Source: an uncultured Clostridium sp.
GTDB lineage: Bacteria > Bacillota > Clostridia > TANB77 > CAG-508
Reading direction: 5' to 3'
Length of the DNA stretch: 64,000 nt
NCBI GenBank assembly: GCA_958438515.1
Contig: CAUBRZ010000003.1
Span: 27,715 to 91,714 of the forward strand
This document shows, in pieces, positions 8,522-20,067 of this stretch. The notes under the pieces were generated by a model, which worked only from the letters and a program-made list of their open reading frames with translations, was not told where the DNA came from and made no database searches. How positions within the stretch are numbered: the stretch's first letter is position 1; every line of letters starts with the position of its first letter. The translations under genes and the position numbers were made by a program.

Positions 8522-9329
8522 TTACTTTTGCTTAACAGGAATTTGTATTTCTGTTAGCAAATCTTCTACATTGTCTTTATTCCAAACGCCGTCAATATAG
8601 CATTCTCTAGGGCACTGTGTTATTTCATAATTATTATTTTCAATATATTTCAAAATTGCCCCATATGATTTTCCAAGTTCATCATATGAACCTTTGTGAT
8701 AAATACAAACAGCCTTTACTGGTTCTAATTTCATAAATTTAATTTCATTACTTTCTATAAGAGGTTCATCTGTTTCTTCGACTGCTTGTACATATCTTAT
8801 TTTAATGTCTTTTTCTTTGTATTGTTTATCTAGATAGTTAACATAGCAATAATCTGGTCTAACACATTTAATGTTAGGATTTAACTTTAAACATTCAACT
8901 GCTGATGATTGAATAAAGCCGAGATACTTCGCTATAGTTATTTAACACCCCTTCCTTATAATAAACTGTGCATGCTGGTAACTCTTTCAAAAAAATCTCA
9001 TTTTTCATATTTTCTTCCTCCAATAAATAATTTATTTTAGAAAGCCATGTATTGTATAAAATAATATCTTTTTCTACCTCCTCTTTTCTTTTTTCTAAAA
9101 CTTTATTCATATCTAAGCCATTTAAAATGCCTCTTATGTCACTTATAGAAATTCCTATCTGTCTTAAAGCTATTATTTTAGATAAATCCTTCAATTGACT
9201 TGCTTCATAATATCTATATCCTGTAAATTTATCAACATATGCAGGAATTAACAATTTTTCTTTTTCATAATATCTTAGTGTTTTTATTGTGGTTTTAGAC
9301 ATTATTGAAAAATCTCCTATTTTATACAT
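8522..9329 (-). CDS. MerR-family regulator with GyrI-like ligand domain, CGG +1 frameshift
   Basis: 268 residues with one +1 shift. The N-terminal MerR winged helix (MYKIGDFSIMSKTTIKTLRYYEKE, residues 1-70) is followed by a coiled-coil dimerisation helix (80-108). The GyrI-like effector domain (from about 110) includes LKLNPNIKC, DYCYVNYLD and the end MKLEPVKAVCIYHKGSYDELG. The domain is continuous only if the in-frame CGG, codon 137, is read as C-GGC, giving EVSGFIQSSAVEC. A MerR-type promoter with a 19-base spacer lies directly upstream, so it probably regulates itself in response to a small hydrophobic ligand. Confidence 0.83.
8919..8921 (-). other. CGG +1 frameshift site 4 (MerR/GyrI regulator)
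   Basis: TCT CGG CTT read as TCT C-GGC TTT joins the MerR half to the GyrI half. The zero frame stops eight codons after CGG. Confidence 0.8.
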
Positions 9330-9349
9330 TTTATTGCCTCCTTAAACTA

Positions 9350-9380
9350 TTTATACAATATCCCCTAAGGGGAGAGTCAA
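9350..9380 (-). promoter_or_regulatory. MerR-type promoter with 19-base spacer and central dyad
   Basis: Minus strand TTGACT, 19-base spacer, TATAAA. The spacer holds the dyad TCCCCTTAGGGGA. Over-long spacers with a dyad are the hallmark of promoters untwisted by MerR-family activators. The downstream gene is the MerR regulator itself. Confidence 0.8.
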
Positions 9381-9393
9381 TACTTTTTTATAA

Positions 9394-11331
9394 TTATTTT
9401 ATAACTATAGATTTTTTATTTTGATTTATACTTTTAGATTTCAAATTTATACACATTTCTTCTATTGATGATAATGTTGCAATTATATATGATAAATTTA
9501 TAAATACATTTTCATATTTTGTAAAAATAAAATATGGTAATAGAAATATTAATACTCCTGCTATTTTGTTAAGATATGTATGTAATATTGCAAAAGTCTT
9601 ATATTTCTTTAGTACAATAAATATTGATATTAATCTTACTAAGAATATTATAATTATGCATACTATCCATATTCTCTTGGAAATAATTATAGGGTATAAA
9701 ACCTTTATTATTACAATTCCAAATACTAAATCTGCAATTGAATCTAATTTTCCACCTGCTTTAGTTTCTGTCTTCGTTTTTCTTGCTTGTTCATAGCTTA
9801 TACAAAAATTATCAGGCTTTCCACCAAATCTATGATTTGTTAAATTCCAAGTCGGATCTAATATAGTGTTTCCTCTGGCGATTTTCCCATTTGCAAGTGG
9901 AAATTCCATATCTTTAATCTTTAAAAAGGTATGTGTATCGCTAGATACTAGTTCACTTTGTATGCCAATCCTATTAAGCATATATTGTTCAACTTTTGCT
10001 AGTCCATTACAAACACCATAACCAGAGCTGATTACTTTCCACAAGGCTCTACAACCTGCACTATTAAACACTTCTGTATCAAAATCAGGACTATAACTTA
10101 TTTTTTTACCTATTGCATTATCTATTACTGCCATTTTTTGTGCTTTTGAATATTTAGGATTTAAGTTATCAATTATGGAATTTATTCACTCTTCTGCTTC
10201 TTTATATTCTGTGGCAGTTGAATAAAATGTTACAGTATCATTTAAATTACTGCGTACTTCTAGATTTGGACAAATATCACAAAGCTCTATAAATTTAATC
10301 CTCTGTTTTTTTGTAAATTTTTCAGGATTTATGCTAATTAAACTATCTAATCCACGATAGTCTTCTAAATTTTTTTCAAAATCTAAAATAACTTTTCCAT
10401 CATATTCTGTTGTTTGTACACTAAGTGCTGATTTATATTCTTCTGGGAAATTAGTTATATCAATACTCTGTTTAACATCTGTTTTTAATGTAGCTAAAAT
10501 TTCTCTCTTTTCACTTAATGTTAAATTAATATTTTCTAGATTTACTAAAAATTCTTCTTGTTGTTTAGTATCCAATTTATTTATAATTTCATAAGGAGAT
10601 ATCCCATTTTCACTACAAAACTCTTTATGTTCTACTAAAAATTCACTTAAGATGTTAGCATCTAATGTTTGTAATATATTAAAAATATTAATTTTATTAA
10701 AACTTTTTTCTTTTAACAATACATCTAATTTATAACTATTACTACAAGTCTCTAGTATATCAGTTTTCTGATAGTTGGTAAATTGATATATTTCTATTAT
10801 TTTATCCTTTGCTTCTTCACTTGATAATTCTTTTACTAAATCAACAATTTTAAAATCCTCAAAATCCAATTGATTTTTAATTAAATCTATATCCATTAAT
10901 ACTTCTACTTTTGCCTCATCAGTTAAACTTGAAACAATACTTTTTAATTCATAACCAGAAATTTGATATTTCTCTATAAATTCTTGATTATGTAATAATT
11001 GTTTTTTTCCATTATCACTCATTTCTTTAATAATACCAACTATTTGATAACTTGTAACATCATTCATAATATCCTCATTACTCATCATTTGTAATATTAT
11101 ATTCTCATCAGAAACAAGTTCAATTATTCTACCTTTTATCCAACCTTCAAATTGTCTGAAATGTGAATAGTCAAACAATTTTAGTTTTTCCTCATCACTC
11201 AAAAAATCACTAATTAAATCACAAAATTCCTTTGCATTTAATTTATATTTATTTAATGTTTCTCTACTCGCAAATATACTTAATTTATCACCAGTCTGTT
11301 CTAATAATATTCTTAAATCTTGAGCGTTCAT
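9394..11331 (-). pseudogene. Transglutaminase-like protein with in-frame TGA, fused to a CDP-alcohol phosphotransferase C terminus
   Basis: From ATG 11331 (AGGAGG upstream) one frame runs to 9394, interrupted only by TGA at 10186-10188. The first 381 residues are helical, repeat-like and acidic, with no recognised fold. After the TGA the frame continues (SAGCRALWKVISSGYGVCNGLA, then ILDPTWNLTNHRFGGKPDNF) as a bacterial transglutaminase-like domain, whose family normally joins such an N-terminal region. At EQARK it turns into the second half of a CDP-alcohol phosphatidyltransferase: AR, eight residues, G, three, D, three, D are all present, but the leading DG is absent, with membrane segments after it. 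Both halves look incomplete, so a decayed, recombined gene is most likely. A hydrophobic stretch upstream (11332-11505) is in the same frame but has no supported start. Confidence 0.7.
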
Positions 11332-11782
11332 TATTCCTCCTAATTTGTATTTGTAAATTAAATCTTTTATTATTTTCATATAACATATATTAATTAAAAT
11401 TAAAACTACTAAAATAGGAAAACTTGTAAATAGTAACTTTTTCAAGTATTTATAAGTAATTAACAAAACTATGAATGCAAGGTTCAATATGCTATTTGCA
11501 GACACATTAAAAATAAGTATGTACTTAAAATATCTAATTTTATAAAATTAGATTTATACTTTTTATTTATATCACAACATTATATTCTTTTATATTGTCC
11601 CAAAGCATTTGTTATATATTGTCAATACTTTTTGTATTCTATATTAATTTCTAATGTTTCAGCATTTAGTTCTAATTTGTGTATTACTTCAAATTCAATC
11701 ATAGAAAATGTAATCTTTTCCTAAAATTTTTATATATAAGAAAAACAACCTACAAACTTTTTCGTTAGTAAGTTGTTAAACT

Positions 11783-11868
11783 TGGTGGGCAGGGAAGGAT
11801 TCGAACCTTCGTACTCGAATGAGAACAGATTTACAGTCTGCCGCCTTTAGCCACTCGGCCACCTACCC
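11783..11868 (-). tRNA. tRNA-Tyr (GTA)
   Basis: Class II tRNA with long variable arm. The acceptor stem GGGTAGG pairs with CCTGCCC, the anticodon loop is CTGTAAA (GTA), the T arm carries GGTTCGAATCC, and CCA is encoded. Confidence 0.95.
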
Positions 11869-11883
11869 AAATATAAAATTAAA

Positions 11884-11960
11884 TGGTGCTCCCTCAAGGA
11901 TTCGAACCTTGGACCCACCGGTTATGAGCCGGTTGCTCTGACCAACTGAGCTAAGGGAGC
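11884..11960 (-). tRNA. tRNA-Met (CAT), elongator type
   Basis: Cloverleaf with acceptor GCTCCCT/AGGGAGC, D arm AGCTCAGTTGGTCAGAGC, anticodon loop CTCATAA (CAT), T arm GGTTCGAATCC, and encoded CCA. The paired first base pair argues against initiator tRNA; a tRNA-Ile2 with modified CAT cannot be fully excluded. It follows tRNA-Tyr by 15 bases on the same strand. Confidence 0.88.
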
Positions 11961-12051
11961 ATTTGCTACATTATTTAGCACAAGATAAAGTATAACTTAT
12001 TTTTATATAATTGTCAATACATTTTTTAAAAATTTTTGTTGCAAAATATTT

Positions 12052-12080
12052 TGGCAAGGCTAACTGCCTTGCCATTTTTT
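12052..12080. terminator. Hairpin between dprA and the tRNA genes
   Basis: TGGCAAGGC and GCCTTGCCA form a perfect 9-bp stem. The T run is best on the plus strand, while minus-strand dprA transcripts would run into AAAATATTTT. It probably ends dprA transcription. Confidence 0.6.
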
Positions 12081-12088
12081 ATAGATAC

Positions 12089-12958
12089 TCAAATTTCAAT
12101 TTCTTTATAATTTGTAACCATCTTTGCTCCTTGTTTTATTAAATCATTAGTTCCAAAAGAATTACTAGAATTAATGTTTCCTGGAACTACATAAACTTCT
12201 CTTCCTTGTTCTAAAGCAAAATCAACAGTAATTAACGTTCCACTTTTTTTCTTTGCCTCAACAACTATAATGCCTTTTGTCATTCCACTAATAATTCTAT
12301 TTCTTGCAGGAAAATTAATTTTGTTTGGTTTTACACCTAAAGGATATTCAGAAATTATAGTACCTTTTTTACTTATTATTTCTTCAAATAAAGTCTTATT
12401 TTGTATAGGATACATACTATCCAACCCATGCCCTACAACAGCAACCGTTTTTCCATATGCAGATAAAGCACCAATATGTGCATAACTATCTATTCCTTTT
12501 GCTAGTCCACTTACTATGTTAATATTGCTATTTGCTAAATTATAAGAAAAATATTTAGCAACTTCTTTACCATATTCAGAACACTCTCTACATCCCACAA
12601 TCGCAATAGATATATTATTTAGAATATCTTTATTTCCCTTTACATACAAACTAATCGGGAAATCATAAATTTCTTTTAGAATCTTAGGATATTCTTTATC
12701 ATATACTGAAATAATATCAATATTTCTTCTCTTCATTTCATAAATATGATTATTAACTATACTTCTTGTTTTAGTATCTAATATATTTTGTGCTCTATTT
12801 ATTCCTATTTCAGGTATTTGTAAAAGTTGTTTTTTAGTCAATTTATAAATTTTTTCTGGAGTTTTATATATTTTTAATAGTTTTTGTTTACTTATATTTC
12901 CTAACCCTTTAACTAATGATAACCATATCCAATATTTTTTACTTTCTAATTCTTTCAT
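12089..12958 (-). CDS. dprA: DNA-processing protein DprA
   Basis: 289 residues. DprA binds incoming single-stranded DNA and loads RecA during transformation. The N-terminal HhH-like region (GLGNISKQKLLKIYKTPEK) is followed by the Rossmann-like domain with VGCRECSEYGKEVAKYFS, SGLAKGIDSYAH and the GHGLDSMYP, FPARNRIISGM and EAKKKSGTL motifs. The start at 12958 has AGGAGG adjacent and is preferred to one nine codons upstream. The C-terminal DML1-like domain is absent, as in many Firmicutes. comF is also in this window, but competence is not demonstrated. Confidence 0.92.
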   Translation of the reverse strand: MKELESKKYWIWLSLVKGLGNISKQKLLKIYKTPEKIYKLTKKQLLQIPEIGINRAQNILDTKTRSIVNNHIYEMKRRNIDIISVYDKEYPKILKEIYDFPISLYVKGNKDILNNISIAIVGCRECSEYGKEVAKYFSYNLANSNINIVSGLAKGIDSYAHIGALSAYGKTVAVVGHGLDSMYPIQNKTLFEEIISKKGTIISEYPLGVKPNKINFPARNRIISGMTKGIIVVEAKKKSGTLITVDFALEQGREVYVVPGNINSSNSFGTNDLIKQGAKMVTNYKEIEI

Positions 12959-13038
12959 ATTTCCTCCTTTACCTTTTTTAACCACAAAAAAAGAACATTA
13001 TAAATAATAATGCCCCTATATATTATTTTATTTAATTA

Positions 13039-13893
13039 TTATACATTTTTATATTGTTCTTTTGTTGCTTTAATTACATTATTCATTAACATTGCAATTG
13101 TCATAGGCCCAACTCCTCCTGGAACCGGTGTTATATAACTTGCTTTTTTTTCTATATTTTCAAAATCAACATCTCCTGTTAATTTTCCATCTTCTCCTCT
13201 ATTTATTCCTACATCTATAATAACTACCCCATCTTTAACCATATCAGCAGTTACAAACTTTGATTTTCCAATAGCTGCTATTATAACATCTGCTCTTTTT
13301 GTATGTTCTTCAATATTTTTAGTCTTTGAATGGCATACTGTAACTGTTGCATTTTTTTGTAAACAACATTGTATTAAGGGTTTTCCAACTATATTGCTTC
13401 TTCCTAAAATCACTACATCTTTACCAGTTAAGTCAATATTGTACTCTTCAAACATTCTTATAACTCCATATGGTGTACATGATACAAATGTATCTTCACC
13501 AATACATAGCTTTCCTACACTAATTGGATTAAAACCATCTACATCTTTTAAATCAGAAATTGCCTTAAATGCCTCATTAATATTCAGATGTTGTGGTATA
13601 GGACTTTGCAATAAAATTCCATTTATTTCTTTATTTTTATTTAATTTATTAATTAATTCTAGTAATTCTTCTTGTGATATATCTTCTTCTAAAAGATACT
13701 CTTCATATTCTATTCCTACTTCATTACACGCCTTACTTTTATTTCTTACATATACCTTAGATGCTGGATTGTTTCCTACCATAATAACAGCAAGTTTCGG
13801 AGTTATTCCTTTTTTTCTTAATTCATCACACTCTATTTTTAAATTTTCTCTTGTTTTTTTTGCTAATGCTTTTCCATCAATTATTGTTGACAT
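13039..13893 (-). CDS. folD: Methylenetetrahydrofolate dehydrogenase/cyclohydrolase FolD
   Basis: 284 residues, the normal length for the bifunctional enzyme linking 5,10-methylene- and 10-formyl-tetrahydrofolate. Conserved motifs include VYVRNKSKACNEVGI (catalytic K), GILLQSPIPQHLN, KDVDGF, VILGRSNIVGKP (NADP site) and TPVPGGVGPMTIAML near the end. AAAGGAG precedes the ATG. Confidence 0.95.
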   Translation of the reverse strand: MSTIIDGKALAKKTRENLKIECDELRKKGITPKLAVIMVGNNPASKVYVRNKSKACNEVGIEYEEYLLEEDISQEELLELINKLNKNKEINGILLQSPIPQHLNINEAFKAISDLKDVDGFNPISVGKLCIGEDTFVSCTPYGVIRMFEEYNIDLTGKDVVILGRSNIVGKPLIQCCLQKNATVTVCHSKTKNIEEHTKRADVIIAAIGKSKFVTADMVKDGVVIIDVGINRGEDGKLTGDVDFENIEKKASYITPVPGGVGPMTIAMLMNNVIKATKEQYKNV

Positions 13894-13977
13894 TTTATTC
13901 TCCTTTTATTTATATATTATTATTTCATATATCTACGTTATTTTACCTTAAAAACTTACCTTTTTCAATATTTTATA

Positions 13978-14214
13978 TTAATTTTCTAATCTATACTCTA
14001 TATCTTCCATATATGGAAAGATTTCTTTTACTCTTTTTAAAGTTAGCATAAGCATTTTGGGCTGAGGATTTTTTTTATGTTCTGACAACAGTTTTTGTGT
14101 ATAACAATTTTCAGCTGTTTTAAATAGAACATATCTATTTCCTACATAAGTATAATAGATTTGATATCCATCTCTTAAATCTTGCCACATTCTTTCAAAT
14201 GTATAATTTTCCAT
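13978..14214 (-). CDS. Small conserved-looking hypothetical protein downstream of ligA
   Basis: 78 residues, rich in aromatic residues (YQIYYTYVGNRYVLF). Starts 12 bases after ligA, with CTCCTTTTAT-type ribosome binding sequence, so it is very likely in the ligA operon. No family recognised. Confidence 0.65.
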   Translation of the reverse strand: MENYTFERMWQDLRDGYQIYYTYVGNRYVLFKTAENCYTQKLLSEHKKNPQPKMLMLTLKRVKEIFPYMEDIEYRLEN

Positions 14215-14226
14215 TATTTTCTCCTT

Positions 14227-16239
<2,013 letters not shown>

Positions 16240-16281
16240 TTAAAATCGCTTTTTATTTTCTTTTTTATTATATACAATTAG

Positions 16282-16319
16282 AAAAAAAAAATAAAGGAAT
16301 TTCATAAAATTCCTTTATT
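16282..16319 (-). terminator. Terminator after the sortase gene
   Basis: Thirteen-base arms AATAAAGGAATTT/AAATTCCTTTATT and a following run of nine Ts on the minus strand. Confidence 0.88.
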
Positions 16320-16326
16320 AATTTTA

Positions 16327-16995
16327 TTAGTCAGCTTTTGCAAATATTATCAATCTCGCACTACTATCATCTGTACAAGTTGATAGTGTTACTTCTGGTT
16401 TTCCTGCTGTATCTCTTTGATAGAAAGATGTATCTTCTGGTGTTGTTTCAAATTTATTATATATTGTATAAGTTAGTTTTTTTCCATCATTATCTGTTAT
16501 ATATATTTTATCCCCTATATTTAATTTTTTATTATTAGAGAAAAATAATCCATTTCTATAATTGTGTCCTATAATAACACTATTTCCTGGTTGGTTAACT
16601 CCTGAACCATATAAAAATGCTACTGCTGTTTCTATTGATTTTTTTGTTACCTTATCAAGAATTGGATATTTAAAATTTGTTTTTGGAATTTCCATAGTTC
16701 CTAATACTCCAAATCCCTTATATGTTTTAGTTGTTTTTGATGTTGATGCATTAGAATCCTTTATTTGATCAAATGGATTCTCATCACTAGTGTTTGCATT
16801 ATCTTTATCTTGATTATCTTCAGATTCACCATCTGTTACATCTCCTTGAAAATTATCAACAAAGTTTGATGTATCTTTAGTTACAATATAATTTTGATAA
16901 TAATCATATCCTAAAAATCCTAATAAACCAACAATAGCTACAATTACAATTATCAATATTACTGTTAATACCTTACTATATTTACTCTCAAACAT
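16327..16995 (-). CDS. Sortase
   Basis: 222-residue membrane-anchored transpeptidase. One N-terminal transmembrane helix (10-30), an acidic linker (50-85), then the sortase beta-barrel with catalytic H144 (IIGHNYRNG), C207 (TLSTCTDD) and R214 (SARLIIFAKAD). The LSTC motif and single helix fit class D/E-like or small clostridial sortases. No LPXTG substrate is seen next to it. A GGAGG ribosome binding site precedes ATG. Confidence 0.9.
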   Translation of the reverse strand: MFESKYSKVLTVILIIVIVAIVGLLGFLGYDYYQNYIVTKDTSNFVDNFQGDVTDGESEDNQDKDNANTSDENPFDQIKDSNASTSKTTKTYKGFGVLGTMEIPKTNFKYPILDKVTKKSIETAVAFLYGSGVNQPGNSVIIGHNYRNGLFFSNNKKLNIGDKIYITDNDGKKLTYTIYNKFETTPEDTSFYQRDTAGKPEVTLSTCTDDSSARLIIFAKAD

Positions 16996-17116
16996 TTTTT
17001 AACCTCCGTATACTTTCAATACTATTTTTATTATAGCATATATGAATAAAAAATGGAATAGTAGTAATATAAAAAGTTTTACTTGTATTTTTTTAGTAAA
17101 ACTTTTATTTTAATTG

Positions 17117-17461
17117 TTAAACAATTTTTTCTCCTAATTTTGTTCCTGCTAATAGATGAAAATGTAAATGCATAACTTCTTGTCCTCCATCTTCGCCACA
17201 GTTAACAATTACTCTATAACCTTTTTCTTTTACTCCTTGTTCTTGTGCTATTTTATTAATTACACTATATATTTTACCAATTAGTATTTCATCATCTTTT
17301 TGTAATTCTGCAAGAGATGTGATATGTTTTTTAGGTATTACTAATATATGAATTGGTGCAGCTGGATTAATATCCTTAAATGCAAGTATTTCATCATCTT
17401 CATATACTTTTGTAGATGGTATTTCTCCTTTTACTATTTTACAAAATAGACATTCATTCAT
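17117..17461 (-). CDS. HIT-family nucleotide-binding protein
   Basis: 114 residues. HinT-like purine nucleoside phosphoramidase type. N-terminal CLFCKIVKGEIP, central FKDINPAAPIHILVIPKKHI and the histidine triad HLHFHLLAG near the C terminus. It follows alaS by 19 bases and is probably co-transcribed. Confidence 0.93.
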   Translation of the reverse strand: MNECLFCKIVKGEIPSTKVYEDDEILAFKDINPAAPIHILVIPKKHITSLAELQKDDEILIGKIYSVINKIAQEQGVKEKGYRVIVNCGEDGGQEVMHLHFHLLAGTKLGEKIV

Positions 17462-17480
17462 TTTTATACCTCCTAAAATA

Positions 17481-19232
17481 TTATTCTTTTATTAAAATTG
17501 CTTTTATTCTCCTTACTCCTGAAGAACTAGATTCTTCCTTCTTTATTTTAAATCTTCCTAATTCTTTAGTATTTTTTACATGTGGTCCCCCACACAATTC
17601 TTTAGATATTTTTCCAATTGAGTATACTGTTACTATATCTGGATATTTTTCTATAAACATACATTCTGCACCAGATTTTATTGCTTCTTCTTTTTTCATT
17701 TCTTGTTTTGTAACTGGTATTTCTTCTTTTATCCATTTGTTTACTAAATCTTCTACTTTTTTCTTTTCTTCATCTGTTAATTTATGATCACAGTTGAAAT
17801 CAAATCTCATTCTGTCTACTGTAATATTTGATCCTCTTTGATGTGCATCTTTACCTATTACTTGTTTTAATGCTGCATTTAATAAATGAGTTGCTGTATG
17901 ATATTTTATAGTTTCCTCTGTTTGTTCTGCTAGTCCTCCTTTAAATTTTTGCTCTGCACCTAACCTTGATTTTTCTTGATGCTTTTTAAATAACTCTTCA
18001 AATTCTTTTTCGTCTATATCATAACCGTTTTCTTTAGCCAATTCCTTTGTTACTTCTGGAGGAAAACCATAAGTATCATATAATCTAAATACAACTTGCC
18101 CCGGAATTATTTTAGTCTTATCTAATTTTCCTATTTCCTTTTGAAATTCTTTTTCTCCATGTGATAATGTTTTTACAAATTTATCTTTTTCTCCTAACAT
18201 TACTTCTTTTATAAGTTGTTTATTTTTTTCTAACTCTGGATACATTTCTTTTAGGTTTTCCACATTTAAATCAATTAATGTTGATAATTCATTTAAATCA
18301 ATTTGCAATTTATTTAAATGTCTAATCATTCTTCTTATTAATCTTCTTAATACATAACCTCTGTCTATATTGCTTGGTCTTCCTCCATCTGATATTATCA
18401 TCATACTAGAACGCAAATGTTCTGCTATAATTCTTCTACTTTCTATGTTATCTACTTTTTGAAGTTCTTCTAATTTTTCCATAATTGGTTTAAATATTTC
18501 TGTATCATATGGAGTTTGTTTTCCTTGTAATAACATTGCCATTCTCTCTAAACCTAAACCTGTATCTACATTTCTTTGCTTTAATTTTGAATATCCATTT
18601 TTGTCTTTAAAATATTCCATAAATACATTGTTCCATATTTCTACATATTTACCACAATCACAAGATGGTTGACATTGAGATGAACATGCTGGTTTTCCTG
18701 TATCATAGAACATCTCTGTGTCTGGACCACATGGACCTTCTTCACCTGCTATCCACCAGTTATCATCTTTACCATAAAAATAAATGTGATCTTCTAATAT
18801 TCCAGCCTTTTTCCATGCTTCTGCAGCCACAGTATCTTTTGGACAATCTTCATCTCCTGCAAAACATGTTACTGATAATTTTTCTACTGGTATTTGTAAC
18901 TCTTTTGTTAAAAATTCAAAACTCATAGCTATTGACTCTTCTTTAAAGTAGTCTCCTAAAGACCAGTTTCCAAGCATCTCAAAATATGTTAAATGACGAT
19001 TATCTCCTACTTCTTCTATGTCATTTGTTCTAACACATTTTTGATAATCTGTAAGACGTGTTCCTTCTGGATGTTTTTCCCCTAATAAATATGGTACTAA
19101 TGGTTGCATTCCTGCCGTTGTAAATAACACAGATGGATCATTTTCTGGAATTAATGGTGCTGATGGAATTACTACATGTCCATGTTTTTTAAAAAAGTCT
19201 AAGTATTTATTTCTTATTTCTATTGCTTTCAT
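17481..19232 (-). CDS. alaS: Alanyl-tRNA synthetase, short form
   Basis: 583 residues against the usual 870-880. Catalytic class II domain (HGHVVIPSAPLIPENDPSVLFTTAGMQPLVPY, GLGLERMAMLLQG) and tRNA-recognition domain are present, as is the editing domain with HTATHLL (about 457) and CGGPHV (about 559). The C-terminal DHHA1/C-Ala oligomerisation region is missing: the protein ends right after the editing domain. Short AlaRS forms occur in some Firmicutes and reduced genomes, so this is probably functional rather than truncated. No frameshift near the end is apparent. Confidence 0.92.
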   Translation of the reverse strand: MKAIEIRNKYLDFFKKHGHVVIPSAPLIPENDPSVLFTTAGMQPLVPYLLGEKHPEGTRLTDYQKCVRTNDIEEVGDNRHLTYFEMLGNWSLGDYFKEESIAMSFEFLTKELQIPVEKLSVTCFAGDEDCPKDTVAAEAWKKAGILEDHIYFYGKDDNWWIAGEEGPCGPDTEMFYDTGKPACSSQCQPSCDCGKYVEIWNNVFMEYFKDKNGYSKLKQRNVDTGLGLERMAMLLQGKQTPYDTEIFKPIMEKLEELQKVDNIESRRIIAEHLRSSMMIISDGGRPSNIDRGYVLRRLIRRMIRHLNKLQIDLNELSTLIDLNVENLKEMYPELEKNKQLIKEVMLGEKDKFVKTLSHGEKEFQKEIGKLDKTKIIPGQVVFRLYDTYGFPPEVTKELAKENGYDIDEKEFEELFKKHQEKSRLGAEQKFKGGLAEQTEETIKYHTATHLLNAALKQVIGKDAHQRGSNITVDRMRFDFNCDHKLTDEEKKKVEDLVNKWIKEEIPVTKQEMKKEEAIKSGAECMFIEKYPDIVTVYSIGKISKELCGGPHVKNTKELGRFKIKKEESSSSGVRRIKAILIKE

Positions 19233-19310
19233 ATTATCTCTCCTTGTTTTATTTTCGTTTTTCCTTATAAGATTATACTTCAGAATACTTGAAAAATCAA
19301 TACTAAATAA

Positions 19311-19341
19311 ATAAAGACTTTGAAGATTTCAAAGTCTTTAT
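19311..19341 (-). terminator. Terminator after spoVT
   Basis: AAAGACTTTGA and TCAAAGTCTTT arms flank a short loop, followed by ATTTATTTA on the minus strand, between spoVT and alaS. Confidence 0.75.
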
Positions 19342-19391
19342 AACATTAAAATTATATAACCAAAATATTATTACTCATTTGTCTTTTATTA

Positions 19392-19946
19392 TTAAATATC
19401 CATTTGGCTTCCTAAAAATGTAGCAGCTGATTGAGCCACCTTCTTTTCTACTTCATCCATTTTCTTATTTGGTTCTTTTGACATAAGTATTACTGTTCCT
19501 ATAGTATCTCCATTAGATATAATTGGATAAACTATTTGAGCATTATTTTTTCTTTCCTTATTATCATTTTTAGTAATAGGCATTGCTAAATCACTATTTT
19601 CATTGCTTGTATATACTTCTTTATCTTCCATCAATTGCTCCAATTCTTTGCTTACATCTTGTTCTAAAAATTCTTTTTTTGAACCACCAGATACTGCTAT
19701 AATTGTATCTTTATCTGTTATACACGCAATATGACCTGTAGTTTTAGATAAAGTCTCTGCATATCCTGCAGCAAATTCAGAAAGTTCACCTATTGGAGAA
19801 TATTTTTTTAAAATCACTTGACCTTCTCTATCTGTAAATATCTCTAATGGATCTCCCTCCTTAATTCTTAGAGTTTTTCTTATTTCCTTTGGAATAACTA
19901 CTCTCCCTAAATCATCTATTCTTCTTACAACTCCAGTTGCTTTCAT
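19392..19946 (-). CDS. spoVT: Stage V sporulation protein T, AbrB-type regulator
   Basis: 184 residues. N-terminal swapped-hairpin AbrB DNA-binding domain (ATGVVRRIDDLGRVVIPKEIRKTLRI) and C-terminal GAF-like domain (about 55-180). In Bacillus SpoVT tunes forespore gene expression after engulfment. Length and architecture match. Strong evidence for sporulation ancestry. Confidence 0.93.
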   Translation of the reverse strand: MKATGVVRRIDDLGRVVIPKEIRKTLRIKEGDPLEIFTDREGQVILKKYSPIGELSEFAAGYAETLSKTTGHIACITDKDTIIAVSGGSKKEFLEQDVSKELEQLMEDKEVYTSNENSDLAMPITKNDNKERKNNAQIVYPIISNGDTIGTVILMSKEPNKKMDEVEKKVAQSAATFLGSQMDI

Positions 19947-20021
19947 AATTTTCCTCCTCGATTTTTTTTAATTTATACTCTTATTATTACAAAAGAGGAA
20001 AAAATTATTCATTTTTTGTAC

Positions 20022-20065
20022 AAAAAATGTTACACAAATATTTTTATATTTATGTAACATTTTTA
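20022..20065 (-). terminator. Terminator after the KAP ATPase gene
   Basis: AAATGTTACA/TGTAACATTT arms with AT-rich loop and TTTTTTG following on the minus strand, immediately after the KAP stop. Confidence 0.75.
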
Positions 20066-20067
20066 CT

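Noticed and set aside
10186..10188. TGA read as tryptophan or selenocysteine
   Set aside because: Many genes here end normally in TGA (for example pssD-like and the DNA-binding genes), TGG is used for tryptophan, and no SECIS-like element was seen. A nonsense mutation in a decayed gene is simpler.
11332..11505. Hydrophobic N-terminal extension of the transglutaminase-like gene
   Set aside because: In frame, but no ribosome binding site or signal-peptide logic; AGGAGG directly precedes the internal ATG at 11331.
11640..11720. 26-codon minus-strand ORF beginning MIEFEVIHKLELN
   Set aside because: Too short, no ribosome binding site, no homology recognised; perhaps a gene remnant.
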